Shown here: piece by piece, positions 10,174 through 22,539 of the stretch | Layout: each line of letters begins with the position of its first letter | Position numbering within the stretch: position 1 is the stretch's first letter | Source of the DNA: Plectrocnemia conspersa | Taxonomy: Eukaryota; Arthropoda; Insecta; Trichoptera; Polycentropodidae | Assembly (NCBI GenBank): GCA_009617715.1 | Contig: VTFK01000464.1 | Span: forward strand, 248,001 to 312,000 | DNA: 64,000 nucleotides | Direction of reading: 5' to 3' | Position numbers and translations under genes: made by a program | The notes under the pieces: generated by a model | Seen by the model: only the letters and a program-made list of their open reading frames with translations | The model's database searches: none | Told to the model about the DNA's origin: nothing

Positions 10174-10390
10174 GTAGATTGTAAATCTAGCGTTAAATAC
10201 TTAGGCTTACACTTGGATTCCAAGCTTAAATTTAACAAACACATTATAGAACTTCTCTTTAAATAGCTTGCTGCCATTGCAGCTCTCAGACCAATATTTA
10301 CTAGAAAGAGCGTGTTTCTACAATAACAATAAATCAGACACATTTTTATATATGCTTGTCCGGTATGGCGTAACATTAGAAAAATATTAT
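10174..10390 (+). pseudogene. Jockey-type non-LTR retrotransposon fragment (C-terminal RT region)
   Basis: One plus-strand frame reads VKYLGLHLDSKLKFNKHI, then LAAIAALRPIFTRKSVF, then IFIYACPVWRN. In jockey-clade reverse transcriptases the region after the YADD box runs KYLGLTLD..L.W..HI, then a helical stretch, then YA.PVWG, so order and spacing agree. The frame is never shifted but has three stops (one TAG after LLFK, then two TAA near 10320). It therefore decayed by point mutation. The rest of the element is missing on both sides. It is a fossil, with no function expected. Confidence 0.85.
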
Positions 10391-11400
10391 TTTAATTAAT
10401 TGAGAGTCATCCTAAATAAAAAAAAAATATAAAATACTCTTTCTTATACTAAACGTAAAAAAAAACCTACAAAGACCAACAAAAACATAATTATAATAAT
10501 TTTCATAACAAAAATACTCTAAGAATATTTCGCGTTTATAATATAATGTAACTTAGACTTTTTTATTTATAGAAACAAGGTTAAATTAAAATATAAACAT
10601 AAAATACCAAACACATATTGTTTTAGCAGCCGAAGAACACATTTAACGGTTCCAAATCTTTTGCTTAGTATATTTAAACTATTTTTTCTATTTTATTTAA
10701 ATTGTATGAAATTTCTTAGCTTACCACCTACGTTTATTTTATATTATTTTTAATATATTGTAGCTAATAACATAACTGTATACATGATGTTGAGTCCCCT
10801 AGTCTTTTCAAGAATTTGCCAAATTGAGAAAAGTTCAATCTATTGTTCTGAATTCACATTGATGTTTTCATACTATTTTATAATATTATATTAGATTTTA
10901 TTTTATTTGCTGTATTTAATAATTTAGTTCGAACATATCAATGAGTCAATTTTTTCATTTATCCATATTTACCGGTTTTTCGAAAACCGATGATGTATGT
11001 GCTCTTTGAAATTAAATTATTGTGATCTAAGTATTATATATACGTTTATAAAAAATAAGTATTAGGGTTTAGGAGGCTTAATTAATATATTAAAATTAAG
11101 TTTAAATAAAAATATGCTTTTCATCTTTGTGACAAAATTCCAAATTTTTGTAGTGTTTGATTTGAGTACACACAAATTATAAACGATATTTAAATTAGCT
11201 TAATAAAAATCATAACTACGTAGAAAGAACCAAACTGCACATTAAAAAATATATTTAACATCGTTAGCTTTACTTTATTCACATACTATCTTTTAATACA
11301 TATATTTTTTTATACATATAAAAAAATATACTGTTAAATAATAATTGTAAATAGCAACCCATTTAATATACATGAAAATATTTGATATGTAAAGTATGCT
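10391..11400. other. AT-rich desert
   Basis: A/T-rich sequence with stops in all frames. No retrotransposon motif could be traced downstream of the jockey fragment. Confidence 0.6.
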
Positions 11401-11589
11401 TATGAAGCATGCGGTTTTCCAAAGGACGAACAAAGGTTAAGTTAAAGCTTTTATCATAAGGTATACACTTAATGGATGTCACGCATTTTCACGCTACATT
11501 CAACTTCGCAAATATGCCATGAAAATATACAAGAATCAATATATCACAATATTGTTATTAAAGGCGTACAAATTTCCATTTACGATACG
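11401..11589. other. Transition zone
   Basis: Moderately complex sequence leading into the following block. Nothing recognisable. Confidence 0.4.
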
Positions 11590-12135
11590 TAAATGTTTTG
11601 AAGCATATTCACATTTTTATAGCCAGTAACCCTTTCTGTGTTGCCATGGGGTCTAGTGCGTTAACTAAAAATATTTATTACACATTTCCATTATCTAACG
11701 AACAATGCACCATACATCATTGTGCAATTAGAGTGCAAGTCTCCTTTTAAAAATATGCGTGTCACGTCACAATTAAATGTTTATTTAGAGCGGTCGTAAA
11801 ACACTCTTCAGTCAGTTAATAGCGTTTGTGCATTACTCGAAATTAATACATTAGTCTCGTTGAAAATATGTCCTCAGGGACCATGACTTTCAACCCCCAA
11901 GTATTATCGGCACAAAAATAATGGCCACAGGGGCCCGCACACACCCCAGCGCAGTGCTGCGCCGGTCTCACCTGCCATATTTTGGCGGCAGCCCTTTAAG
12001 GCTCTCTAGTCGCTCGTTCCATATGAATTTTGCCGCAATCCCAATCTGACAAACGCTCTCGGAATATTTATTAACCCTTTGCATTTGGTGCGTTGTGCTG
12101 CGAGCGTCGACCTTTGGAGATCGTCTGTTTCCTAG
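11590..12135. other. Strong candidate conserved non-coding block
   Basis: About 550 bp, the longest continuous complex block in the left half. It contains CACGTCAC (11764), a small perfect inverted repeat GCGCAG-TG-CTGCGC (11949-11962), and G+C-rich words at 11920-11990 beside ATTTATTAACCC-type words. Stops occur in all frames. The mosaic of AT cores and G+C words resembles a compact enhancer; this is inference. Confidence 0.4.
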
Positions 12136-13209
12136 AACTGAATGTTTTTATTAATATATTACCAAACACGTGTCTGCTTATCAAAATTAAGGATTAAACC
12201 TTGTTTTTATTTAGATTAATTAACATTATTTTGTAAACTTTGGCCAGAGTGAGAGAGAGAGAGCAAATATTAGCTGAGTATAGAGATCGATCGGCCTTTA
12301 ACGGTTTGATCAGTCTCTAAGGCTGTTCAGCGGGCTGCTGTTCAGCCATCTAGTAGATTGTAAATGAATGTTTAAGAATCGATTTTCTGATTAAAAAAAA
12401 TGCGCTATTCTGCTGACGAACCATTTAAAAGTGTTACAAGCTCAGTACTAATAGCGCTTTATTTATTGTATTTTTGACCAATTGCCTATAATTTAGAACA
12501 GCACAGATTTCACGAATATCGGTACTTATCTATGTGGAAACTGTTTTTCTAAAACTTAACTATCGGTAGTGCGTATAGCTTTTCAGTCTTTTTCGAATGC
12601 GTAATTGCTTTCTCTTTTGAGTATATGACAATAACAGTGTTTTTAGATCACATGGCATTAATGGTTGCTTAGAAATCTTTGCTTATACTTGTTGCGCGAC
12701 TCAGTGATTTTTACGTCTTTAGAAAAGATCTCAGTGTATTTGCTTTTTCTTCCAAATAAAAAAAACAACTTTTTGCGCAATTAATTTGACTTTGTGCAAT
12801 AAATGATTGGTTCGTAAAGTTTTTTTCCAAAATTTATTGATTTTTTTTTAAATTGAAAAAAAAGTGTGCCCCAAATAATGTGCTCCGTAGTTAGTGTTAT
12901 TTTTATATATTATATATAATAATGGCAATATTTTTAATAAAAATTTTGTTAAATATTGTCTCCATCAAACTAAGATCCCGAAAAAATATGTATTTTTTAA
13001 CAAAATTAATAAATATTATTCCATACTATATCAGAATATGTCTAGTATATATTTTTTTCTAATTATTGATATGCTCATTCCTTAATATTTGCTTTCAAAT
13101 AAGCAAATAATAAGGAATGACTTAGTCAAAAAAGTGTTAAATCCGTATTATTATCACTTCGTCTTCAATGGATCATTTTTATTTGTCTTATTTTATTGAA
13201 AGAGGTATA
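12136..13209. other. Mixed AT-rich stretch with a GA microsatellite
   Basis: An E-box-like ACACGTGT lies at 12166 and a (GA)n run at 12248-12262. A balanced patch at 12270-12360 carries CTGTTCAGC twice within about 25 bp. From 12380 the sequence is A/T-rich with poly-A and poly-T runs. The frame 12894-13085 is A/T-driven and looks like chance. Confidence 0.5.
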
Positions 13210-13990
13210 TTTAAATATCATGGTTGGAGGCGGTGTTAAGCACGTTCTGAGGGTCCATAGCCCTCCCGTAGCGTTTCAACTTCAACTTCACGGTTCATTT
13301 AAGGCGCGGTATTCCATCCGGCTGCGGTAAAACGTTCTTGAACCTTAACTCCTTTTTATCGCGAAAGAATAATATCTTTCGATTACGCATTACATATTAT
13401 TACCGTTATAGAGGCACAAAAACGATTTATTTGCTCCCACGAAACGAATATTGGCAATTTTTTCTTATTTACGAGCTGAGCTTTTCCGGAAACGTGAAAA
13501 CCGCCTCATTTCTCTAATGCATTGTCTTCGCGGCAGTGGCACGAATGAAGGGAGCCGTGTAATTGGTCCATTAGTTTTTGTGTTTGTTTGTTGGTGTGAG
13601 GTGTGGCCGCAAACTATTTTGGTCACGCAATGACCATCCACTCGAGGTGTCAGAACAACACGAAAAAGAACAATGACAATACTCATAAACGTCTGCTTAA
13701 CAACGAAAAGTCGTATATTAAAAATTATATGATCCATAATTTTTAATAATAACAGTCGAGATTAGAAAGAACATAGCGTGAGGAATCTAAGTTTTTTATT
13801 GTTAGACGCTTCGCGATCTTTATCTCTAAAAAGCAAAAAATAATAACAAGGAATTCGCCCTCGTTCTTATTTTATCAGATATATCACTTTGTGTAATGAA
13901 TTGTAACCTGTCTGCTTTTCGTGCTAGTGAAAAAACGTCGCCTTCACAAGCCGCATGCCGGTACACATCCATCGTTCATTTTCACGCCTT
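13210..13990. other. Complex non-coding block(s)
   Basis: Balanced sequence at 13225-13350, 13430-13690 and 13900-13990 with A/T gaps. Overlapping open frames at 13451-13633 (plus) and 13465-13737 (minus) oppose each other and show no domain. ACTTCAACTTCAACTT-type repetition occurs near 13277-13290. Regulatory DNA is the more likely reading. Confidence 0.35.
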
Positions 13991-14800
13991 CTTTAACACT
14001 TACTATGTTAATAAATATACCATACTTATATATTAGTATATACAATATCAACCCTATATACCAGAGATAAATAAAGTTTTAAAAACTAAGGTATACTCAC
14101 TAACAAAATTTTAACTTCTGTACCTCTTTTAAGAAATCTGGTTTTTTGCACTAAATTTATATTAAATAATAATACATCTATTTACAATTCCATATTTTTA
14201 CTTTTCACCGATGACAACTCGATTAAAACTTTAATCTGATGTTAAAAAAATATGGGTGTGATCATCCATTAATAAATTAATAGTGAGCATCTTAAATGAC
14301 ATTTATTTACCTATTTTAAACAAGCACATAATTTAATTTTTTTACTATAAAATGGATAACAAAATACTTTATTGCACAAAAGTGGTAACTGATTTGCTGT
14401 GTCACCAAAATAAATATATGCTGGAGACTTCATGATAGTTTTAACAACATTAATAATAAAATTAGTTATAAAAATACTAATTATTACGTTTTTTAATTGC
14501 TAATCATTTTATAAAAATACAATATAACTTATGCGCCAACCATGATATTTGTGCATAAGTTACGTTGTATTTTGTTAAATTGAAATTAAAATTCTGCACC
14601 TGATAATATTAAATGATGATTGTCGTGTAATGGTTTCACTTATTATATATTGCCTGTATCTTGTTCTTGTTATTATAGTATCATTTTTTTTATTGTTTAA
14701 CTTTTAAAAGTAGGATGCAAACATTCTTGGCTACAAAAAGTATATGGTGCATATTAGTTGCCACTTTAATCAATTATACGTATTATCTTCAATTGATATT
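13991..14800. other. AT-rich desert
   Basis: A/T-rich with frequent stops. An imperfect inverted pair of ACAATATAACTTATGC-like words near 14518-14570 flanks a short spacer. Nothing else recognised. Confidence 0.55.
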
Positions 14801-15020
14801 CGTTAGCAAAGAGTCGACTTCGTCACGCAGGAAGGTTATATAATTATAAATTTAATTACGTTCGGCGGCGTAGCCCTTTGCCTTGCATTCCAAGGGGAGT
14901 GCCTCATCCGCCCTGTCATCCGCCCGCCTCTCACGGCTAAAGGTGATTTACCGCCCTTCCGCCCACTATACATAGGAACATGTGACCGAAAGTGAAATTG
15001 CCACATAGTTTACAACACTA
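14801..15020. other. Candidate conserved non-coding block
   Basis: About 220 bp with G+C-rich, pyrimidine-biased words (14900-14970: repeated CCGCCC and TCCGCCC) next to TTAATTACG. No coding frame. CCGCCC repeats could be GC-box or zinc-finger sites; this is inference. Confidence 0.35.
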
Positions 15021-15659
15021 GATACACTACATCTAAGGATGATGTCTTTTCACTTTCTGTAAATGTGAGCTTTCCTATTACAATATCCAATTACTTAATT
15101 CATCCACAAAAACTATGTATAGTTCACGATTTAATTTATGTGGTAAAAATACATATACATTAGTAGCATTGACATAAACTATATTGTTTTAAAACAATAT
15201 TTGCCATAACACATAAATCATTAATGAAGTGCACCATATTGCTTAGAAATTTAGTGGTAAATAAATTTGCTAAGGTTGTAATGCTTTCGAAAAAATGTGA
15301 TTTATATGCTTCTGGTTTAAAATGTGGTAACAATCTATTTAACATAATGAATTACAATTTCGTTTGAATTTGTGTCATTTAAATTTAAATTTCTATTCGT
15401 GCCCTATCGCCCTATTTAATTTATTTAACTTTGTTTGGCTTAAAAATATATTGAAATCGTACTTCTAGAATAGATTAAAAGTGCTGAATTATCGTTGGAC
15501 AAATTTAGTTCAACGTAATTTAAAATATAATAATTCGTAAACTTTCCAAATGATACACGTATAAAATCCATGTAAAATTATACTCTGTAACATTTACAAA
15601 CATCGTCACTCAAGCTAAAACAACTAGCATAGCACATCGTTATAAAAATCGCAGTAAAA
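15021..15659. other. AT-rich stretch
   Basis: A/T-rich. The minus-strand frame 15160-15345 (61 codons) reads as ordinary protein-like sequence but matches no family I recognise and has stops on both sides. It could be a fragment of an unknown mobile element or chance. Confidence 0.45.
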
Positions 15660-16010
15660 TTAAAACGTTTTGAAGCAAAAAACTAAATCTTTCGCCGTGT
15701 TAATGGCAAGCTTTGATGTCGCTGCTGTGTGAAAAGAAGCGCGTCACACGGGTGTGCTCCGAATCAAAAGCCGCGACATTAACTTTTGAGGCATCGTTTT
15801 TCGCGATGCAAAAGCTCCAAGCTCAGCAAAGCTTAAAGCTCGCTGGCGAAATCGCCAAATGAGGGGTGTAATTAATTTTTCACCGCGCTCTCTTCCTGTC
15901 GATCCTCACGGAACTATGAAGAAATAATGAGACGTGAAATTGATGGGGTAATGGCGGACACTCTGAGCGCCAGATAAAAGTGCTATAAATAACTTGATAA
16001 TCCAGGAGTT
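15660..16010. other. Strong candidate conserved non-coding block
   Basis: About 350 bp of balanced sequence with several small symmetrical words: TCACACGGGTGTG (15747-15759), TGGCGA-AA-TCGCCA (15844-15857) and GCATCG..TTTTTCGCGATGC (15792-15810). Stops in all frames. Several short dyads in one block suggest dimeric factor sites. It has no similarity to an RNA gene. Confidence 0.4.
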
Positions 16011-17300
16011 ATTGACTTTTATGGTCTAATTTAAAAGCATTTTTAAACATCAAGGAACCAGCGGTATTTCAACGGGAAAAAAGTGTATTATTACAATAAA
16101 TTTATCATGTCTGTTGAACATTTAAAAAACTCACACCTCAGGTGTGTTTATTATTTGTTTTAAACAATGCCGATATGAAAATACAACGGCGAATTGAATT
16201 TAATGTTGATAGAAGTCGTGTTAATAATGAACGAAAAAGCTTTCATTCAATATTAAAAAGTGAAAATAAAAATATACTATTAAAAAAAATGTTTAATCGT
16301 GAGTACGTCTACCTGTGTATAATCAGTGCAATTAATATTATTTGTGTGTTATGCTAATGTAGAATTTAAAATACGAGATCTCCTGACTTTTTGAATATAT
16401 GAATATATGTTACGTCACGTATATAAATATATTATATCATATAATAACATCTTATTATTTTAATATCAATCCAAATTTGCATTAACTAAAATAGTTCGAC
16501 GTTCAATCTCTAATATTTACCATATAAATTACCTTTGCCTCAAAGTATACATTGAATTCAACATAATCCATCGCGATAACAATTACTAATACATACATTT
16601 ACATCGTAACACGATATTTGATATACGTTCTACTTTATTTGAATGTAATATAATATCGCAATTCGGTACATAGTGCGCGTCGGTGCGATGTTGATATAAT
16701 CAGACAGCTAGGAGATTGATCTTGAATCCTTTAGACGTGGGATCGTATGTAGGAGATTCACAAGAAGAACCTCTCCTATATACCTATATAAACATATACG
16801 CGATAATTTATTTGCCCTATTTTTTTAAGCTTAATATGCGCACAAATGAAAATAGAATACGATCTGTGAGTAGGTTTTAAATAAGTACAAAACCACAACG
16901 TACGGCAGGAGGAATTTCCGCTTGTTAGTAAACCGCAGGGAAAAGGATGCAGCGTCTAAATGGAGTAATTGACAAAAAAAGTTTTGTACAAAATCACTGG
17001 AGTGGAATTTTAACGCAATAACAAGGACGCGTTTGGGTTAAATAATTCCATGGTTGAGGACCTGTACTTATGTGTGGGAGTTTTTGTTTAATTGCTAAAT
17101 TTAGGAAAATATTGCATTAGGTACGGAATAAACATTTATATCATATATAATTTTTTCTAAAATGCAAAAGAATTAATTAGTAAAGAATAAATGGTTTCAC
17201 AATAGGATCGATAACATTTTGAGAAGGTTCGTGGAAGTTCGCGAAAAAAATCAAAGATGGATATTAAGCAGTGAAAATTTAATACCTGGATTTTCGCTGC
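16011..17300. other. AT-rich stretch with a complex patch
   Basis: A/T-rich apart from a balanced patch at 16665-17060, which contains AGGAGATTGATC and TAGGAGATTCACA as a loose near-repeat. The frame 16142-16357 has no domain and looks like chance. Confidence 0.5.
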
Positions 17301-18200
17301 AGCACTTATCTAAAACTAAACGTTTTATCATTAAAGGATGATTAAGCAAAAATTGAAAAATTGAGTTTAATGAATAAGTAAAAGTTATTTTTATTGTGGA
17401 AGTCATGAAATATAGTTGTGTACTTCGTATTGTATTAGTTTTAATTTTAGAGTCTATAATTAGTACTATATTATTTTAGAAAAATCCTATAAAACTAATA
17501 CAAATTTAATTTACCTATTAACACAAATTATTGTGTATGCTTCGTATGTGCATGTATTATAGATTAAAAAATTGTACTACCTATATAAAAAGCATTAAGC
17601 ACTTTTTTACTAATAAAATAGTATATAATTTTTAGTATGATATATTGTTAAAAAAAAGTTTAGCTAAACATCGAGAGATTGTAAAGATTTGACTATAACT
17701 GTTGTATGTGAGATACTACTGAATTATATTTTTCAACTTTTTTTATTTTATATTTATATACATAAGTTATTAAATAAACATAGTTCTTATTTTCAACACA
17801 ACACAACACAATTCTTATTTTTGTTGCCTTCTTGGCCTGTCATGTGGTGTTGTATTAATCTTATATGATTGCTCTAAATCTAGCAGATAAATATTTACCT
17901 TAATTAGGCAACAGTGATTTGTTACTAATCGGAAAAATGGTTTATATATGATTATGTTATTCCATCTCTGAAACAGTTAGTTATTTTAGCAGTGCCAGTT
18001 CACAATAAATCTCGTTCTAAAAATAAAAATTTTAGCATCAAATTACTAATCTATTGTTTTCGATTAATTTACCGGAAGCATGTTGTTTTTATACAAGTGC
18101 GAAGAAATTGAAAGTCTGTTCTTTTTATACATACATCTAATTTATGATATTTTTAATAGAAAAAGCAATTTCAGATGTAACGTAAAACGTTAAAGAAAAT
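17301..18200. other. AT-rich desert with a short CAACA repeat
   Basis: A/T-rich with stops throughout. A pentamer run (CAACA, three units) lies at about 17796-17811. Nothing else recognised. Confidence 0.6.
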
Positions 18201-18700
18201 TTCCTGATTCATGTTCTATACGCCCACTAAGCGCAATAAAATTGAGATATTATGATTGACTAAAATGAAACCTATGACACGTCTTATGAGGACATTGCAT
18301 TATAATAGATCAACTGGCCCACCGAGGAAGATCCAAGACAGTGCATAATACATTAAGAACTTTGATCTCTCACATCGTAAATTCACATTTAACGGTTGTC
18401 TCTTCGGGCTACGGAGGAAGTGCAATAAAACAGGACGAAACGGTTTCTTGCACAAGTGCAACGTCGAAAAAGTGTATTGACTATCTGCCGCACCGTCAAG
18501 GGGCTAGTAATAATAAAGCAGACCATAAAATGCAGCCAGAAGCGATATAACTGTCTAGACCAGTGCGTAAATAACTCAAAATATCAAATAAAAATCCTAA
18601 AAAATGATTTAGTGTCACCCTTTAATGCGCGCGTTGACTTAAATGTTTATGATCGTAAAAATAGTGTTGCAATTTGTTCCGAGGCGTGAGAAGATCATGA
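18201..18700. other. Complex stretch with overlapping unassigned open frames
   Basis: Balanced sequence at 18290-18690. Two plus-strand frames overlap (18341-18550, 69 codons; 18456-18689, 77 codons). Neither carries a recognisable domain, signal peptide or transposon motif. The region may be a decayed mobile element or a non-coding block. Confidence 0.3.
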
Positions 18701-19339
18701 ATAAGCAGATTAAAATAGTATTATACAATAAGTTGAGTTACCATAGGATTATATGAATTAAAAAGCAAATATTAAATTTTATCTAGATAATTATTATAAT
18801 ATTATTTAATCACCGCGTTAAGTTTAGTTTGAAAAATATTTAAACCAATTTTTACAAAAAACTATTTGATTAGACAACTAATAATTTGGAAGTTGTTTAT
18901 AACATATGTATATAAGTGTACTAAAACATTGCAGAAAAGGTTCAAGATATTCTACTGACATACATATTTATAATGTAATAGGTCGCAAATTAAAAAAATT
19001 GATAAAACAATCATTTTTTTAATAATGTGAAAATAAAAATATTCTCTTCTAACTATTGCTGTTTTATATTAATAAGTTTATAGTTTATTATAAGTAAGCC
19101 CATCGTAATTCTTTATGTTGTTTGTGTAATTTTTTTACTGCAAAAAAATTAAAAAAATACCTTTCCAATTTAACTTTTGTCTTATGTAAGTCCACCTTTA
19201 TGCTTGATATATATATAGTTAAAAGTTTATTAAAAACTTTGAATTAGATCGAATATTTTGCCTTAATAGTCTAATTGCTTTATCCTACATATCATACACG
19301 TTTTTAATATACCACTGCTACCTAAAGTATGATAATTTA
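18701..19339. other. AT-rich desert
   Basis: A/T-rich, stops in all frames, poly-A and poly-T runs. Nothing recognised. Confidence 0.6.
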
Positions 19340-19711
19340 ATGCAGCAAGTTTTAATAAATATTTCGCTCCATGCCGAAATTGCAGCTTCGACTTCGGACA
19401 TGCACATCTCTGCGACGATGCAAACGTTTGTATCTGAAAATTATACAGTTATATTTGACATAACGTCGTCGAGTTTTCACAACTACCGTCACCAACTTTT
19501 ACGGAAAACTAAATTAAGTTTTAGCAGCTGCGGCAAATTACATTTGTTGGACAGAGTACGCTATACCGCTCTAGAATTCTGTTCAACTTTTTTGTTTTGC
19601 AATCATTGCCCCTGTTGTACTTGTGTTTCTTCGTTCTTCTTATTCTTCTTCTTTTTCTACGCTTTTCCAGTTTCCGACGAAAGATGTGAATTTTCCTTAC
19701 GTATCTACTAA
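19340..19711 (+). other. Unassigned 123-codon open frame in a complex block
   Basis: This is among the longest open frames in the window, with an ATG start. The C-terminal part is driven by a TTCTTC-rich DNA stretch (about 19630-19660) and encodes a run of Phe. No domain, catalytic motif or N-terminal signal peptide is seen. The opposite strand is also open (19521-19715, Arg/Lys-rich), as expected from the same skewed DNA. In an AT-rich window of this size a chance frame of this length is plausible. I do not call it a gene. Confidence 0.15.
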
Positions 19712-20560
19712 GCAAATTACTTCAAGGTGGCGCAATTAGAAAAGTTGATCATTGATTTAAACCGTGTATATTTATAATTCCTTTATTAAAACATGTTTAT
19801 TAAACCTTTTAAAAAACATGTTTTAGTTAGTAGGTATGTCTTTTATTTTAAGTTATATCTTAAGTTTTACGACACTAAAATGTAGCACTGGGTGCGGTAG
19901 ATAGCCTGAATGTCTTTCTTAAAAACTATTTTTAAATTTACCTTTTCCATAACACCTAGCAATATTATAAGTTTTAAATAAAGTGATTTGATCAATTGTT
20001 TCTAAATTAGATATTAAATTTTTTTAAATGAACTTTTTGAGCCTTGGGGCCGAAGGGCATGACTTTGCAGCTGGAATTACTAGTAACAATTTATTTTCAA
20101 ACATATATATTTTACCATTTAAAAAGATAAATGTAAATGTCACACACAATATACAAGTGGTATAGTCGGTGACTTTTACCCATAAGAACGGGGTTAGAAT
20201 TCCATAAACATTTGTGTTTTTATATTTCTGTCGTTTCTATGAGATCAAAACTGGTGATTAATATATAAATAAAATTCCGATCGATAATCCTAGATTAGGT
20301 TTTTCTAGATTTTGTAAATTTCACAGAAGAATATAGTGATAATCAATTTAAATCAAGCTAAGTCGTACAAACTAAGTATGAAAAAAAAGTCAAGCTAGTT
20401 TGTAAATTAATTCCTTATCTAGAGTAAACAGTATTTTATAAAACAACTTTTTTTTATTATGACTTTTTTTCTTGTATATAGCATAGTGTAAAATTAAACA
20501 TAATACATACGTTTGTACATATGCTTGGGTATGATAAAATAGGAGCTTCGTTAAGTGGAT
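19712..20560. other. AT-rich desert
   Basis: Mostly A/T-rich. ACATGTTT/AAACATGT words form a loose inverted pair at 19788-19822. No genes recognised. Confidence 0.55.
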
Positions 20561-21359
20561 AAAATTAGGATCACAATATTAGGGTCGTATCACAATCAAA
20601 AAGGTCGTAGCGTTCGCCGTCAAAGGACGGCATTACGCGTATAAAGTTTATCTTCGGAGCGATAAAGGTATAAAAAGGACGTAATGGAGATTCCTTTAAA
20701 TTATATAACCTCAGCTTATCCCTTTAAATTGTGTGACATTTGAAACGTTGATGTATTATATATTCACAGTGATTAATTCGGGAAGGTCTAGGGTTACTTT
20801 CACGCGGATTGCGTTTATGCTTAATGTCGTAAATTAATATAACGTGCTACACATGTGTACGTGCAGGTACACAATAACAATATTTATACGTGTAATTTGT
20901 AACCACGGTATAAATAATACTGCGACGTATATCATATGCGTTATATCATCAAAGATGTGTGTATCTTTGTAGCGGAAACAAAATAACATGTTTATCAAAA
21001 TATAAAAATATACTTTTTATAAGAGAAAAACACGCAAAAAATGTACTACTTTACCCATAAAATACTTTACAAGTGCATAATGATTATGCAGTCTTGAATA
21101 AAATCGAAAATACGTCGTTTAAGAATTGAATAAATAACATTTGTGTTATATTACTATTGTATGATATAAGATATTGGCAGAAATCTTAGATATCAGACAT
21201 CAAAGGTCGTACGTAATTTCTAGCATTCGCACACATCCTTTTATTCTCTCTTCGGTTTCATTATATTACTGACCAACCACAGTCCGATTTATTATATTAG
21301 ATTCCACACAAAGGCTGCACAAACGATGATAAATAAATACACGTACATATGAATCAATT
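20561..21359. other. Mixed block
   Basis: Balanced patches at 20580-20690 (G+C-rich GTCGTAGCG, GACGGCATTACGCG), 20740-20960 and 21180-21330, separated by A/T-rich DNA. No coding frame or RNA gene. Confidence 0.4.
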
Positions 21360-21830
21360 TCACCGTTTGCCGGCACAAAAGAGTTTAGCTAGCGTGAAAA
21401 TAGTGCCATTTCATTTAAAGTAACGATCCAAGGTTTTCGTCCATTATTCGCCGAAATGAGTTTTTCTTTTGAGAAATCGCATTTAACAACAAAGAGGGGC
21501 TGAAATTCCTCGACTTCCCTCTCGATCACGGCATGTAACCGTGCACAGGTGAGGGCCCTTTTGATAGATGGGGTCCCGCCGGGGCCCCGTGATCGTTTAA
21601 TATGTCCCACCCTCGACCCGAGTGCAACGGATTACGACCGGACCAGGTTAGCGGGATAAATCTGGAGATATGACAAGGGTCACTCCTGAGGATTTCTTTT
21701 TTCTTTCCGAGGGATCCCGCCGAGGTGGTTTTTTATATTAATTTTCCGAACGTTACCGTTGAGAGTTTGATTTACGACGTTAAATCCTTGTTCGTTATTT
21801 CAATATATATTATGTATAAAAAGGAAGCCT
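21360..21830. other. Strong candidate conserved non-coding block
   Basis: About 470 bp with the most G+C-rich words of the left half: CAGGTG E-box at 21546-21551 and GGGGTCCCGCCGGGGCCCC at 21570-21588, which is largely self-complementary. The minus frame 21389-21610 has no domain. CAGGTGAG resembles a splice donor, but the upstream frames contain stops. The best reading is a regulatory element, possibly with a short CpG-rich core. Confidence 0.4.
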
Positions 21831-22468
21831 TTTATATACGGCGGCTTAAAAGCCTTACGAGTTATATTTCATAATTAAATTTATTATATATATTTTTAGA
21901 AATGTACTGCTTTGTATGTTTATATACATATTTAAACGTATTATATTTTTTTATTACGATTATAAAAATATAAACATTGATTTTTTATAAAAGACTTTGT
22001 AGTATTTGTCTATTTTACAAATATATGAATTATGGTATTTACTTAAAATATCTCAAAATAACGCCTCCTTTTATTTTAAAATTTAATTTAATAGCAGTCC
22101 TGGAAAATTATTTAATTTTTTTATATTAAAATGTTAAGCAATGCAAACCTAAAATGTATACTTTATTGAATAACATAGTTTCCATCATAATCTATCACAC
22201 TACCATCTATCAGTAAAAGATAATATTTTTGTTTTAAAATTCTTGGCTTATTCTAGAAATAAATATTTAAGGGTCACCTTAACCTGCTTAACTTCTCTAT
22301 ATATCATATTTCATAAAAAAGTTTTCAGTGACTCAAACCAGTGGTAGGCTAAGAAGTACAAAGATGTCTAGAGAGTAGAGGGTGTGTGGTATATATATAC
22401 CTCTAAAACAAGCTCAGATTTTTTTATCTCACACTTTTTAATTTAGTTTTTGTATTGCAAATATGACT
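21831..22468. other. AT-rich desert
   Basis: A/T-rich with frequent stops. Nothing recognised until the hairpin that follows. Confidence 0.6.
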
Positions 22469-22514
22469 ATAATGACTTTACAGGCTTTTCATTTAGAAAG
22501 CCTGTCGTCATTAT
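22469..22514. repeat. 46-bp imperfect hairpin beside a retrotransposon remnant
   Basis: ATAATGAC plus TTTACAGGCTTT on the left pairs with AGAAAGCCTGTC plus GTCATTAT on the right, giving about 19 pairs with a small bulge and a six-base loop. It lies just past the 3' side (minus strand) of the RT remnant at 22540-23185. It could be that element's 3' stem-loop, which some non-LTR elements use for priming; the link is inference. Confidence 0.75.
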
Positions 22515-22539
22515 ATTTGTTATTATTGTTAAGCGTCAA

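Noticed and set aside
19340..19711. 123-codon open frame as a protein gene
   Set aside because: No domain or signal peptide; the C-terminal Phe run comes from a TTC-rich DNA stretch, the opposite strand is also open, and a frame this long is expected by chance in an AT-rich 64 kb window.
21545..21553. CAGGTGAGG as a splice donor of a coding exon
   Set aside because: All three upstream frames are closed by stops within a short distance and no acceptor is evident. An E-box or chance is the simpler reading.
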